Shown here: positions 17,074 through 26,749 of the stretch, piece by piece
Position numbering within the stretch: the stretch's first letter is position 1
Layout of the letters: each line of letters opens with the position of its first letter
Origin: Solirubrobacter sp963724195
GTDB lineage: Bacteria > Actinomycetota > Thermoleophilia > Solirubrobacterales > Solirubrobacteraceae
DNA: 64,000 bases
Assembly (NCBI GenBank): GCA_963724195.1
Contig: CAVRTQ010000027.1
Coordinates: forward strand, 146,028 to 210,027
Direction: 5' to 3'
Position numbers and translations under genes: made by a program
Notes under the pieces: generated by a model
Told to the model about the DNA's origin: nothing
What the model saw: only the letters and a program-made list of their open reading frames with translations
Databases searched by the model: none

Positions 17074-17104
17074 GGGAGTTGTGGCCCAGGGGGCCAAAAC
17101 TCCC
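17074..17104. other. Long hairpin between PIN gene and retron RNA
   Basis: GGGAGTT-g-TGGCCC, loop AGG, GGGCCA-a-AACTCCC: a 13-bp stem with one 1x1 mismatch. It lies between the divergent PIN gene and the retron RNA, just upstream of the predicted -10 box. It could be an operator, a terminator against read-through, or a further RNA hairpin. Confidence 0.6.
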
Positions 17105-17112
17105 GCCGTGTG

Positions 17113-17118
17113 TAGGGT
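17113..17118 (+). promoter_or_regulatory. Putative -10 box of the retron
   Basis: TAGGGT, 8 bases before the first base of the a1 repeat, places the transcription start at about the 5' end of the predicted RNA. The same TAGGGT precedes the starts at 40057 and 53573. No clear -35 box is seen; the expected position lies inside the 17074-17104 hairpin. Confidence 0.4.
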
Positions 17119-17126
17119 TGAGCGCC

Positions 17127-17282
17127 GCGACGATGCCGGCCCGAGCGCACACCCCGGTGTGTCTCCGGGGTTTCCCCGGGGAGATCGCAGTACCAGAGAC
17201 AGTGCATCGCGTGTGCGCGGCTGCGCCGGTCCCGGGCAGTGGCGCACACGCACGACAGGAGCCGTCGGGCCGGCGTTGTCGC
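17127..17282 (+). ncRNA. Candidate retron msr-msd RNA
   Basis: The region is closed by an 18-bp duplex between a1 (17127-17144, ending GCCGGCCCGA) and a2 (17265-17282, starting TCGGGCCGGC): a 10-bp core, three G-U/A-U pairs, then 5 more Watson-Crick pairs. Directly after a1 comes AGC, the usual context of the branching guanosine (G17145). Two short hairpins follow, CACAC-CCCG-GTGTG (17148-17161) and CCGGGG-TTT-CCCCGG (17165-17179), as expected of msr. A long hairpin with arms GCGTGTGCGC (17209-17218) and GCGCACACGC (17242-17251) fits msd. The reverse transcriptase frame begins at a2. Order and spacing fit retrons; cDNA synthesis is not shown by sequence. Confidence 0.8.
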
Positions 17283-18483
17283 TGACGCACCGCGAAACGG
17301 CCCGCGTTCTCGCCGCCGCCTTCCTCGCCGGGGAGTGGGAGAGCGACGCCATGGCGGAGCAGGCGCGGCTGCGCGCTGGGGAAGCGCGTGTGGCTCCGGC
17401 GCGTCGCCGGCGAGGTGCTGGCCGCCTATCACCGCCCGCCGCGTGACCGGCCGCGGGAGCTCGCCGCGTTCATCGCCACGCGGCTGGACGGCGTGCGCCG
17501 GCCGCCGCGGGTGCTGCGCGAGCCGATCTTCCACCCCGAGATGGCCCCGACCCGCTGGCCGGTGCCGCGGATCGACACCGTCGGCGACCTGGCGGAGCGA
17601 CTCGAGCTGGACCCCGGGCAGCTCGCCTGGCTCGCCGACGTCAAGGGGCTCGAGCGCCGGGCCACCGGGAAGCTGCGCAACTACACCTACGTGCGCGTGC
17701 CGCGCCGGCACGGTCCGCCGCGCGTGCTGGAGCGCCCGAAGCTGCGGCTGAAGGAGATCCAGCGCTGGATCCTGCGCGAGCTGCTCGTCTGGATCCCGCC
17801 GCACGACGCCGCGCACGGGTTCGTCCGCGGCCGCTCGGCCCGCACGCCACGCCGCCCTGCACACCGGCCGCCGGGTCGTGCTGGCGCTGGACCTCGAGGA
17901 CTTCTTCGCGTCCGTCGCCGCGGCGCGCGTCTACGGCATCTTCCGCACCGCGGGCTATCCCGAGGCCGTCGCGCACACGCTGACCGGGCTGTGCACGAAC
18001 GTCGTGCCCGTCGAGGAGTCCGTCCCGGGCGAGTTCCGGCTGTCGCGCCGGCTCGCGACGCCGCACCTGCCCCAGGGCGCGCCCACCTCGCCGGCGCTGG
18101 CCAACCTCGTCGCCTTTCACCTCGACGCGCGGCTCACCGGCCTCGCCGCCGCGCTCGGTGCCCGCTACTCGCGCTACGCCGACGACCTGACGTTCTCCGC
18201 CGACCACTACCTGCGCCCGCCGCACGACGCGATCGCGACCATCGCCCGCGCCGAGGGCTTCCGCGTGAACGCGGCCAAGACGCGCCTGATGGGCCGCGGC
18301 TCCCGCCAGCGCGTCACCGGGATCGTCGTCAACGCCCACCCGAACATCGCGCGCGCCGAGTACGACCGCCTGAAGGCGATCATCCACCGCGGCGACTACG
18401 ACCGCGCCGAGATCCTGGGCCGGATCGCCTGGGTCGAGCACCTGAACCCGGCCCGCGGCGCGAAGCTCAGGTCGTCAATGTGA
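17276..18483 (+). CDS. Retron-type reverse transcriptase (two frameshifts)
   Basis: About 401 aa after removing two extra bases (a G near 17380 and a C near 17847). The likely start is TTG 17276 inside a2 (LSLTHRETARVLAAAFLAGE); ATG 17351 is the alternative. An N-terminal helical region of about 100 residues precedes the polymerase: DAAHGFVRGRSARTHAALH (an HAALH form of the retron NAxxH motif), LALDLEDFFASV with catalytic aspartates, HLPQGAPTSPALANLVAF, RYSRYADDLTFS (YADD box) and QRVTGIVVN (VTG motif of retron RTs). It ends normally at VEHLNPARGAKL. It would copy the adjacent RNA into msDNA. No effector gene follows; the convergent lhr gene overlaps the end by 17 bp. Confidence 0.9.
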
Positions 18484-21400
18484 GCTTGCGCGGGCCGGCG
18501 CGGAAGCCGAGCTCGAGCAGCAGCTCTTCCCACGAGGAGCCCACCACGGGCTCGCCGTCGACCTTCTCCAGCGCGAGCCGCTTGATCCGGCCGCGCTTGA
18601 CCGCGTCGACCAGGGCGGCGAGCGACGGCTCCACGCGCGGATCGTCAGCCGGCACGAGCACCTGCACGCCCTTGCCGCCCTTCTCCACGAACAGGACGGG
18701 CTCGGCGCCCGCCAGCACGACGTAGGCGCCCGCGGCGCGGGCCGGGCGGCGCGGCGTGTCCGGCCACTTCAGGACCGCGCCGTAGGGCTGCGCCGGGTCG
18801 GTGGCGGCGAGCACGATCGGCGGGGCCGCGTCGTCGTCCTTCTGCGCGCGCAGGCGCTCGACGGCGCCCGGGAGCGCGAACTGCGCGCCGCCGAGGCCTT
18901 CGACGAAGTAGCCGCGCCGGGCGACGCCGATCGTCTCCAACGCCGCCAGCGAGTCGTACAAGCTCGAAAAGCCGCCCGGGATGCCCTCGGCCAGCACCTG
19001 CTCGCGCGTGACGATGCCGTAGCGCTCCAGCAGCAGCTCCGCCTGGGTGCGGCGCCGGGCGACGGGATCGTCGTCGCCGGCCCGGAACAGCGCCGGCGTG
19101 AGCGACCAGCGGCCCTGCACGGCCGGCTGCGCGCCGCTGCGCCGCCGCGAGCCGAACGTGCGCTTGCGTTCCGCCCGTGCGCGCTGCGACCACTGCGGCG
19201 TCGAGGCCGCGAGCTTCGGAGAGCGCAGCGGCGCGAACGCGTCGTTGGTGGCCTCGCTCGCCCACACGAGATCCCAGAGCCCGTTCTGGAGCTCCTCGGT
19301 CGGGAAGCCGCTGATGTCCGCGATGAGGTCGGAGAAGAAGCACGCGCCGGCCCGCAGGCGCTCGCGGATGGCCTCGTGCACCGGCTCGGTCGGGGAGTCC
19401 GCGGGCTTCGGCGGCGGGCCGATCAGCGGCGCGTCGTCGCGGAAGTACAGCGCCACACGGCCAGAGCGCCGCCCGAGCGCGCCCGCGCCGACCCACACGA
19501 CCTCGCCGGACGCGCACAGCTGGTCCAGCCACGCGGGGGAGTAGGCGCCGGTGCGGCGTGGCAGCAGGTCGCGCTCCCACACCTCCAACGGCAGTGGCAA
19601 CCCCTGGAGCGGAACGAGGATCTCGCGCAGCCGGTCGATCCCCGCGCCGGCCGGCGGGTGGCGGTCGATGCCCTGCCAGTTGGCCAAGAAGCGCGCGAGG
19701 GCGCGCTGGTCGGCCGGCTCGATCTCCGCGCGCAGGGCGGCGAGGGAGGCGCGGCGCAGGCGGCGCAGCACCTCCGGGTCGCACCACTCGCGCGTGGTCC
19801 CGCCGGGGCGCAGCTCGCCGCGGACGAGGGTGCCGGACTGCTCGAGCCGTTCGAGCACGGGCGTGAAGTCCAGGCCGTAGCGGTCGCGCAGCGCGCGGCT
19901 CTCGAACGGGCCGTGCGTCCGGGCGTAGCGCTTGACGAGCCGCTCCATCGCGTCCGGGACGTCGGCGATGAACGCCTCCGGCAGGCCCGAGGGCGGCACG
20001 GCGCCCAGCGCGTCCCGGTAGAGCCCGGCGTCCTCGGCCGCGACCCAGCGCTGCTCGCCGCCGACGCGCAGGAACACGGCCCGCCGCTCGCCCTTGAGCT
20101 GCTGCAGCCAGGCGTCGGTGCCGCCGCGGGCGAGCGCCTCGTCGAGCGTGAGGTCGCCGACGCGGCGCAGCACGTCGTGCACGGCGTCCACGGAATCCGC
20201 GCGCGTGCGCTCCGAGAGCCGCTGCAGGTCGGCCTCGACCGTGTCCAGCGCGCCCGGGTCGATCAGCTCGCGCAGCTCCTCCTGCCCGAGCAGCTCGCGC
20301 AGGAGCTCGCGGTCCAGCGCCAGCGCGGCGGCGCGGCGCTCGGCGTTGGGCTGGTCGCCCTCGTACATGTACGTGGCGACGTAGTCGAACAGCAGGCCGG
20401 AGGCGAACGGCGAAGCGGTCTCGGTCTCCACCGGCACCAGCGAGATCTCGCGCCGGTGCAGCTTGGTCAACAGCTCGTGCAGGCCGGGCAGGTCCAGCAC
20501 GTCGCGCAGGACCTCGCGGTAGGTCTCCAGCACGATCGGGAACTGCGCGTAGCGGCGCGCGACCTCCAGCAGCGACTGCGACTTCAGCCGCTGCTGCCAC
20601 AGCGGGGTTCTCCGCCCGGGGTAGGCGCGCGGGATCAGCAGCGCGCGGCCCGCGTTCTCGCGGAAGCGGGCGCCGAACAACGCGCTGCCGCCCAGCTCGC
20701 CCACGACGAGGTCCTCGAGCTCGTCCGGGTCGATCAGCATCAGCTCCTCGCCGGGCGCCTCGTCGGCGTCGGGGAGGTGGACGATGATGCCGTCGTCGGA
20801 CCAGATCGCGTCGGACTCCAGCCCGTACTCCTCGCGGATCCGGGCGGAGAGCGCGAGGCCCCAGGCGGCGTGCACCCGGCCGCCGAACGGCGACAGGACG
20901 CACACCCGCCAGTCGCCGATCTCGTCCCGGAAGCGCTCGATCACGATCGTCTTGTCGGACGGGATGACCCGCGTGGCCTCCTGCTGCTCGCGCAGGAACT
21001 GGACGAGGTTGACGGCGGCCTTCTCGTCCAGATGGTGGCTCTCCGCGAGGGCTGAGGGCTCCTGATCGACCGCCCAGCGCGCGAACGCGCCGATCGCCTC
21101 GCCGAGCTCGCGCGGGCGGCCGAGCCCGTCGCCCTTCCAGAACGGGACCGCGCCCGGCACGCCCGGCGCGGGCGTGACGATCACGCGGTCACGCGTGATC
21201 TCCTCGATCCGCCACGACGAGGCGCCGAGCAGGAAGGTCTGGCCGGGCCGCGCCTCGTAGACCATCTCCTCGTCGAGCTCGCCCACGCGGCGGCCGTCCG
21301 GGAGGTTCACGGAGTACAGGCCGCGGTCCGGGATCGTGCCCGCGTTGGTGATGGCCAGCGCGCGCGAGCCCTTGCGGGCGCGGATGTTGCCGTTCACGCG

Positions 21401-22826
21401 GTCCCAGACGATCCGCGGCCGCAGCTCCCCGAACTCCTCTGATCGGGTACCGCCCGTCGAGCATGTCCAGGACGTTCTCGAGCTGCTGGCGCGAGAGCTC
21501 GGAGTACGTGTAGGTGCGGGCGAGCATCGCCGCCAGCTGGTCGACCGGCAGCGGCGTGTCCTCGTCGGTGGCCGCCATCGCCACGATCTGCTGCGCGAGC
21601 ACGTCCAGCGGGTTGCGCGGGACGACCGTCGTCTCGATCTTGCCCTCGCGCATGCGTTGCGCGACCACCGCGCATTCGAGGAGATCCGCGCGGAACTTCG
21701 GGAAGATCCGGCCCTTCGACGTGTCGCCGACGTTGTGGCCGGCGCGGCCGATCCGCTGCAGGCCCGCGGTGACGGACTTCGGCGACTCGACCTGCAGCAC
21801 GAGGTCCACGGCGCCCATGTCGATGCCGAGCTCCAGCGACGACGTCGCCACCAGGCACGGCAGCTCGCCGGCCTTGAGCATCTCCTCGACGATCAGCCGC
21901 TCCTCGCGGGCGAGCGACCCGTGGTGGGCGCGGGCGATCGGCTCCTCGGCGATCTCGTTCAGCCGCAACGCCAGCCGCTCCGCCGCGCGCCGGTTGTTGA
22001 CGAAGATCAGGGTGGAGGTGTGCTCCTTGACGAGCTTGAGCAGCTCGGGGTAGATCGCCGGCCAGATCGACTTGCGCGTGGCCTCCTGGCCCGCGAACGG
22101 ATCCAGCTCCAGGTCCATCGACTCCGGCTCGACCATCGACTCCACCGGCACGTGGATCTTCAGGTCCAGCGGCTTGCGCATGCCGGTGTCCACGATCGTG
22201 GCCTTGCGCTTGGGCCCGACCATGAACCGGCCCACCTCTTCGAGCGGGTTCTGCGTGGCGGACAGGCCGACGCGCTGCACGTCCCGGCCCGCCTGCTCCA
22301 CCAGCCGCTCCAGCGTGATCGCCAGGTGCGCGCCGCGCTTGGTCTGCGCGACCGCGTGGATCTCGTCCAGGATCACGGTCTCCGTGCCCTCGAAGATCGC
22401 CCGGGCGCCGCTCGTCAGCATCAGATAGAGCGACTCGGGCGTGGTGATCAGCACGTCGGGCGGGTGCTTGACCATGTCCCGCCGCTCCTTCTGCGGCGTG
22501 TCGCCGGTGCGGATGGCGACGTTCAGCTCCGCCCCGATCCCGCGCAGCGGCGCGCGCAGGTTCTTCTCCACGTCGTAGCTCAGCGCCTTCAGCGGCGAGA
22601 CGTACACGAGCCGCGTCTGCTCGTGCGTCGGGTTCGCCACGAAGCGGTCCAGCCCGTACAGGAACGCGGCCAGCGTCTTGCCCGAGCCGGTCGGCGCGGA
22701 GATCAACACGTGCTCGCCCGTCGCGATCGCCGGCCACGCCTGCGCCTGGGCTTCCGTCGGGCCCGCGAACGCCCGCCCGAACCACTCCCGAACCTGCGGT
22801 GTGAACTGAGCGAGCGGATCGGTCAT
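18467..22826 (-). CDS. lhr: Lhr-type ATP-dependent helicase (frameshifted)
   Basis: About 1452 aa after repair. The N-terminal superfamily 2 core has Walker A SAPTGSGKTLAAFLYGLDRF, ILDEIHAV (DEIH box), VGLSATQNPLEEVGRF, LIFVNNRRAAERLA, LVATSSLELGIDMG and QRIGRAGHNVG. Near 21440 an extra base splits the gene (the frame after DMLDGRYP resumes with EEFGELRPRIVWD). The remainder is the Lhr-specific winged-helix, core and C-terminal region ending in EKVDGEPVVGSSWEELLLE. Lhr is a 3'-5' DNA/RNA-DNA helicase linked to DNA repair. The C-terminal end overlaps the retron RT gene by 17 bp. Confidence 0.93.
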
Positions 22827-22847
22827 GGACCGAAGAACACTACGACC

Positions 22848-23366
22848 TCAGCCCGACGGAAAGATCAAAACGGACACGCCGATCGCGATCAAGGCGACGG
22901 GCACGGCGAACCGGCCGAGCCGAGCGATCGCGGCGGCGACCGGCGGCCGCGTGGCGAGCCAGCGCGCGAGCAGGCACCACGGCACGATCAGCGCCGCGAA
23001 GACCGCGATGAACAGCGCCGTGTTGCCCGTCGCGAACACGGGCGGGAGCACGCCGACGTCGTCCACGCCGCCGGCCAGCGCGATCGCGGCCACGCTCGGC
23101 GTTCCGAGCGGCGGGTGCTCCTCGTCGCGCTCGAGCAGCTCCTTGAGGCCGATCGCGATCGGGAGCAGCCCGAGCCAGCGCAGCGCGTCCGCCGGCACGA
23201 GCGTCGCCACGCCGGCCGCGAGCACCGCGATCACGGCCCAGGCGAGGTACTGGCCGGCGACGAGGCGGCCGAAGGTCACGCCGCTCGCCACGAGCAGCCC
23301 CAGCAGTGCCAGGTCGTCGAGGTTCGTGACGACGAACAGTCCGACGGCCTGGAGCACCGTGTTCAC
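22848..23366 (-). CDS. CadD-like membrane transporter
   Basis: 172 aa, GTG start at 23366 (VNTVLQAVGLFVVTNLDDLA). Five hydrophobic helices; the NLDDLALLGLL motif in helix 1 and AIALAGGVDDVGVLPPVFA in the middle, each with a DD pair in a membrane segment, match the cadmium-resistance transporter CadD family. It may export Cd2+ or another cation. The start overlaps the end of the MFS gene by 4 bp (GTGA), so the two are translationally coupled. Confidence 0.75.
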   Translation of the reverse strand: MNTVLQAVGLFVVTNLDDLALLGLLVASGVTFGRLVAGQYLAWAVIAVLAAGVATLVPADALRWLGLLPIAIGLKELLERDEEHPPLGTPSVAAIALAGGVDDVGVLPPVFATGNTALFIAVFAALIVPWCLLARWLATRPPVAAAIARLGRFAVPVALIAIGVSVLIFPSG

Positions 23367-24548
23367 GCGGGCACGGGAACGAGCGTGCGGCGCCCGGCGA
23401 CGGCGACGATCGCGCCCGTGGCCGTGATGGCGGCGGCGATCAGGAACGCGGTGCGCCAGCCCGGGCCCTCGACGAGCGCACCGCACAGCGCCGCGCCGGC
23501 CGCGATGCCGCCCACGAACGACGTGATCGGCCACGTGTAGGACTCCGTCCGCATGCCGGGCAGGTGCGACGCCGCCGACGAGCTCGTTGCGGGTGGCGAG
23601 CAGCGGCGCGATGCAGCAGCCCGCCGGCAGCACGAGCAAGGCCATGACCCACACGCTGGGAGCGAGGGTGAGCGGCAGCAGCGTCAGCGGCAGCACGGCG
23701 GTGAGCACCAGGTGCGTCCGGTGCAGCGAGCGGCGGGGGAGCGTGCCGTAGGCCAGTCCGCCGACGAGGCTCCCGAACGACCAGATCGCGAGCAGCACGC
23801 CGGCCATGGCCGCCGCGCCCTCCGCCCGGCTGAACGCCGGGATGCCGACCTCGAGCATCCCGAGCCCGACGCCCGCCGGGAACGACGTGAAGACGAGGGT
23901 GCGCACGCCCGGGGACTTGAGCGCGCCGAGCAACCCGCGCGCCGGGTGCTCCTCCTCGCTCTCGACGTGGCGGGTCGGTGGCAGCGCGGTGAAGATCGCG
24001 GTGCCGACGACGACCGCGACCGCCGAGACGATCAGCGCGCCGGCGGGAGACGTCAGGGCGGCGATCACGGCGGTCAGCAGCGGCCCGGAGATGAAGATCA
24101 GCTCGATCATGGTGCTGTCCAGCGCGTAGGCGGCCTGGTGCAGGCGCGGCTCCAGCAGGTCGGTCCACATCGAACGCAGCACGGACGAGGTCGGCGGGAT
24201 CGCGAAGCCGCCGACGAAGCCGCACACGAGCAGGGCGAGCGTCGGTGCGCTGAGCTCGGCCAGGCCGACGATCGCGCCGAGGCTGATCGCGTGCACGACC
24301 GCGATCGGCAGCAGCACGCGCCGCGCGCCGATCCGGTCCACGAGCCGGCCCTGCACCGGCGCGCCGATGGCCGAGCCGAACGCCAGCGCGCCGGACACGC
24401 CGCCCGCGACCGCGAACGAGCCCGTCTGCTCGCGCAGGTAGAGCACGATCGCGAGCGCGTTGATGCCGATCGGCAGGCGCGAGAGCAGCGACGACGCCAC
24501 CAGCGCGCCCACCCACGGTGAGCGCAGGATCTCGAGGTAGCGGCTCAC
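23363..24548 (-). CDS. MFS transporter (frameshifted)
   Basis: About 394 aa after repair. GTG start at 24548 overlaps the UdgB stop by 4 bp. Twelve hydrophobic segments are expected; the first frame has SSLLSRLPIGINALAIVLYL, the loop 2-3 motif GRLVDRIGARRVLLP and continues to LLATRNELVGGVAPA. An extra base near 23567 shifts into a second frame, MRTESYTWPITSFVGGIAAG, which supplies the last two helices and the end GRRTLVPVPA. The pattern TRNELV...ESYTW is that of small multidrug/sugar-type efflux MFS proteins; substrate unknown. Confidence 0.8.
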
Positions 24549-25231
24549 GCGCCCCAGGCCGAGACTCGCGGGCCTGATGTCAGCACCGCGTCGAGCATGT
24601 CGGGCGTGAGCTTGCCGGTGAACGTGTTCTGCTGGCTGGGGTGGAAGCAGCCCAGCAGCGGCCACGGCTCCCCGTCGGCGACCACGCCGTGGCCGAACTT
24701 CGGCTTCGGGCGCGTGACGGTGCCGCCGAGGCTCGCGCGCAGCCGCAGCGCGCTCTCCCACGCGAACCCGCCGAGGCACAGCACGACGTGGATGTCGGGC
24801 AGCAGCGCGACCTCCCGCTCCAGCCAGTCGCTGCAGTTCGCGCGCTCCTCCGGCGTGGGCAGGTTCGCGGGCGGCGCGCAGCGCACCGCGGCGACCATGT
24901 AGGCGCCTTGGAGCTTCAGGCCGTCGTCCTTGTGGATCGACTCGGCCTGGTTGGCGAGCCCGACGCGGTGCAGGCCGGCGAACAGGAAGTCGCCGGAGCG
25001 GTCGCCGGTGAAGATGCGGCCGGTGCGGTTCCCGCCGTGCGCCGCGGGCGCGAGGCCGAGCACGAGGATCCGCGCCGCCGGGTCGCCGAAGCCCGGCATC
25101 GGGCGGCCCCAGTACGTCCAGTCGCGGTACGCCGCCCGCTTCTCGCGCGCGACCTGCTCACGCCACTCGACCAGGCGAGGGCAGCGACGGCAGTCGACGA
25201 CCGCCTCGTTGAGCGCTTCCAAGGCGACCAT
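24545..25231 (-). CDS. udgB: Family 5 uracil-DNA glycosylase
   Basis: 228 aa. Motif 1 GLAPAAHGGNRTGRIFTGD has alanine where family 4 has a catalytic acidic residue, and motif 2 GCFHPSQQNTFTGKLT is diagnostic of UDGb. Four cysteines for the 4Fe-4S cluster are placed as CRRCP near residue 14, then RCAPPANLPTPEERANC. It excises uracil and other deaminated bases from DNA. It heads a coupled unit with the MFS and CadD-like genes, and is divergent from a lipoprotein gene. Confidence 0.93.
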   Translation of the reverse strand: MVALEALNEAVVDCRRCPRLVEWREQVAREKRAAYRDWTYWGRPMPGFGDPAARILVLGLAPAAHGGNRTGRIFTGDRSGDFLFAGLHRVGLANQAESIHKDDGLKLQGAYMVAAVRCAPPANLPTPEERANCSDWLEREVALLPDIHVVLCLGGFAWESALRLRASLGGTVTRPKPKFGHGVVADGEPWPLLGCFHPSQQNTFTGKLTPDMLDAVLTSGPRVSAWGA

Positions 25232-25271
25232 AGGACGGTTCGATGTTAGCTACGGCTACGCTCTGTGGCGT

Positions 25272-25685
25272 ATGCGCCGCGCCTTTCTCGTCGCTCCAGT
25301 CGTCGCCCTGCTCTTGAGCGGGTGCGGTGCTGCCGAGGACAACCAGGAGAGCAAGTTCACCGAGGGCTCCGACCAGGCGCAGATCGCGTCGATCGTCGAC
25401 AAGCTCTCGACGGCCGGCGCCGCGCGCGACGCGGAGACGATCTGCACCGAGGTGCTGGCGACGACGCTCGTCAACGAGCTCAAGGCCGCGGGCGGGAACT
25501 GCGTGACCGAGATGGACCGCGCGATCAAGGACGCCAGCGACTACGACCTGCAGGTCACCGACGTCAAGGTCAACGGCACGACGGCCACCGTGAAGGTGCG
25601 CCAAGGTGACGACGGCGAGGTCGCCACCTTCACGTTCGTCAAGGACAAGGGCGGCTGGCGCGCCAGCGCCCTCGGCGCCGGGTAG
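25272..25685 (+). CDS. Small lipoprotein, unknown function
   Basis: 137 aa from ATG 25272. Signal sequence MRRAFLVAPVVALLLSGCGA with lipobox LLSGC, so it should be lipid-anchored outside the membrane. The mature part is about 118 residues with two cysteines (TICTEV and GNCVTEM) and a final beta strand VATFTFVKDKGGWRASALG, a shape like the NTF2-like/DUF4878 lipoproteins. TACGCT lies 9 bases before the ATG, with no Shine-Dalgarno. It ends at a double hairpin. Confidence 0.75.
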   Translation: MRRAFLVAPVVALLLSGCGAAEDNQESKFTEGSDQAQIASIVDKLSTAGAARDAETICTEVLATTLVNELKAAGGNCVTEMDRAIKDASDYDLQVTDVKVNGTTATVKVRQGDDGEVATFTFVKDKGGWRASALGAG

Positions 25686-25738
25686 GAGATCCGCGAAGCG
25701 ATCTCCAAGCGATCGCGCATGGCGCCGGCGAAGCCGGC
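25685..25738. terminator. Double hairpin between convergent genes
   Basis: First stem GGAGAT...ATCTCC (25685-25706) with an inner CGC-GAA-GCG; second stem GCCGGC-GAA-GCCGGC (25724-25738). Both use a GAA triloop. They lie between the lipoprotein gene and rmlB, which converge, so termination can work in both directions. Confidence 0.65.
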
Positions 25739-25753
25739 TGCCGCGTTCGATCG

Positions 25754-26749
25754 TCAGCGTCCGAGCTGGGAGTAGCGCGCCTCGGCGGCGGCCTTCTGCG
25801 GCCCCCACCACCACTCGTTCTCGCGGTACCAGTCGATCGTCGCCTGTAGCCCGGCGCGGAAGTCGCCGTACTTGGGCTCCCACCCGAGCTGGGTGCGGAT
25901 CTTGGTCGAGTCGTTCGAGTAGCGCAGGTCGTGGCCGGGCCGGTCCGGGACGTGGTCGAACGCGTCCGCGGGCTCGCCGAGCAGCTCCAGCGTGATCTCG
26001 AGGATGTCCTTGTTCGCGCGCTCGTCGCCGGAGCCGATCAGGTACGTCTCACCCGGCGCGCCCTTGGCGAGGATCAGGTGGACGGCCTCGTTGTGGTCGT
26101 CGACGTGGGTCCACTCGCGGACGTTTTCGCCCTGTCCGTAGAGCTTCGGGCGGGCGCCGGTGAAGACGTTGGTGATCTGGCGCGGGATGAACTTCTCGAC
26201 GTGCTGGTACGGGCCGTAGTTGTTCGCGCAGTTCGAGAGCGTGGCGTGGATGCCGAACGAGCGCGCCCAGGCGCGGACCAAAAGGTCCGATCCGGCCTTG
26301 GTCGCCGAGTACGGGCTCGACGGGTCGTACGGCGTCTCCTCGGTGAACTGGTCGTCGCCGTCCAGGTCCAGGTCGCCGAACACCTCGTCGGTGGAGATGT
26401 GGTGCAGGCGGGCGCCGTGCTTGCGGATCGCCTCGAGGATCGTGTAGGTGCCGATCAGGTTCGTCTGCACGAACGGCGCCGGGTCGTGGAGCGAGTTGTC
26501 CACGTGCGACTCGGCGGCGAAGTGCACCACGACGTCGGCGTCCTTGACCAGGCGGTCGACGAGCTCGGCGTCACAGATGTCGCCGTGCACGAACTCGATC
26601 TGGTCCTCGACCGGCTTGAGCGACTCGCGGTTGCCCGCGTAGGTGAGGGCGTCCAGGACGACCACCTCGTACTCCGGGTGGTTGCGCCGCGTGTAGTGGA
26701 CGAAGTTCGCGCCGATGAAGCCGGCGGCGCCGGTGGCGAGGAGCTTCAC
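25754..26749 (-). CDS. rmlB: dTDP-glucose 4,6-dehydratase
   Basis: 331 aa, GTG start at 26749. Extended SDR: NAD site TGAAGFIGANFV, catalytic ISTDEVFGDLD (T, D, E) and YSATKAGSDLLVRAW (YxxxK). HFAAESHVDNS and NNYGPYQHVEKFIPRQITN are RmlB signatures. It converts dTDP-glucose to dTDP-4-keto-6-deoxyglucose for rhamnose synthesis. The start overlaps the rmlD stop by 4 bp (GTGA). A thymidylyltransferase of this pathway is encoded at 35.4 kb. Confidence 0.96.
   Translation of the reverse strand: MKLLATGAAGFIGANFVHYTRRNHPEYEVVVLDALTYAGNRESLKPVEDQIEFVHGDICDAELVDRLVKDADVVVHFAAESHVDNSLHDPAPFVQTNLIGTYTILEAIRKHGARLHHISTDEVFGDLDLDGDDQFTEETPYDPSSPYSATKAGSDLLVRAWARSFGIHATLSNCANNYGPYQHVEKFIPRQITNVFTGARPKLYGQGENVREWTHVDDHNEAVHLILAKGAPGETYLIGSGDERANKDILEITLELLGEPADAFDHVPDRPGHDLRYSNDSTKIRTQLGWEPKYGDFRAGLQATIDWYRENEWWWGPQKAAAEARYSQLGR

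Noticed and set aside
17127..18483. RT as part of a group II intron or diversity-generating retroelement
   Set aside because: No maturase or endonuclease domain, no intron domain V, no template/variable repeat or accessory gene; VTG and the a1/a2-framed RNA favour a retron.
19376..21055. 559-codon plus-strand frame opposite lhr
   Set aside because: Antisense shadow of a well-supported helicase; composition is low-complexity and no motif is present.
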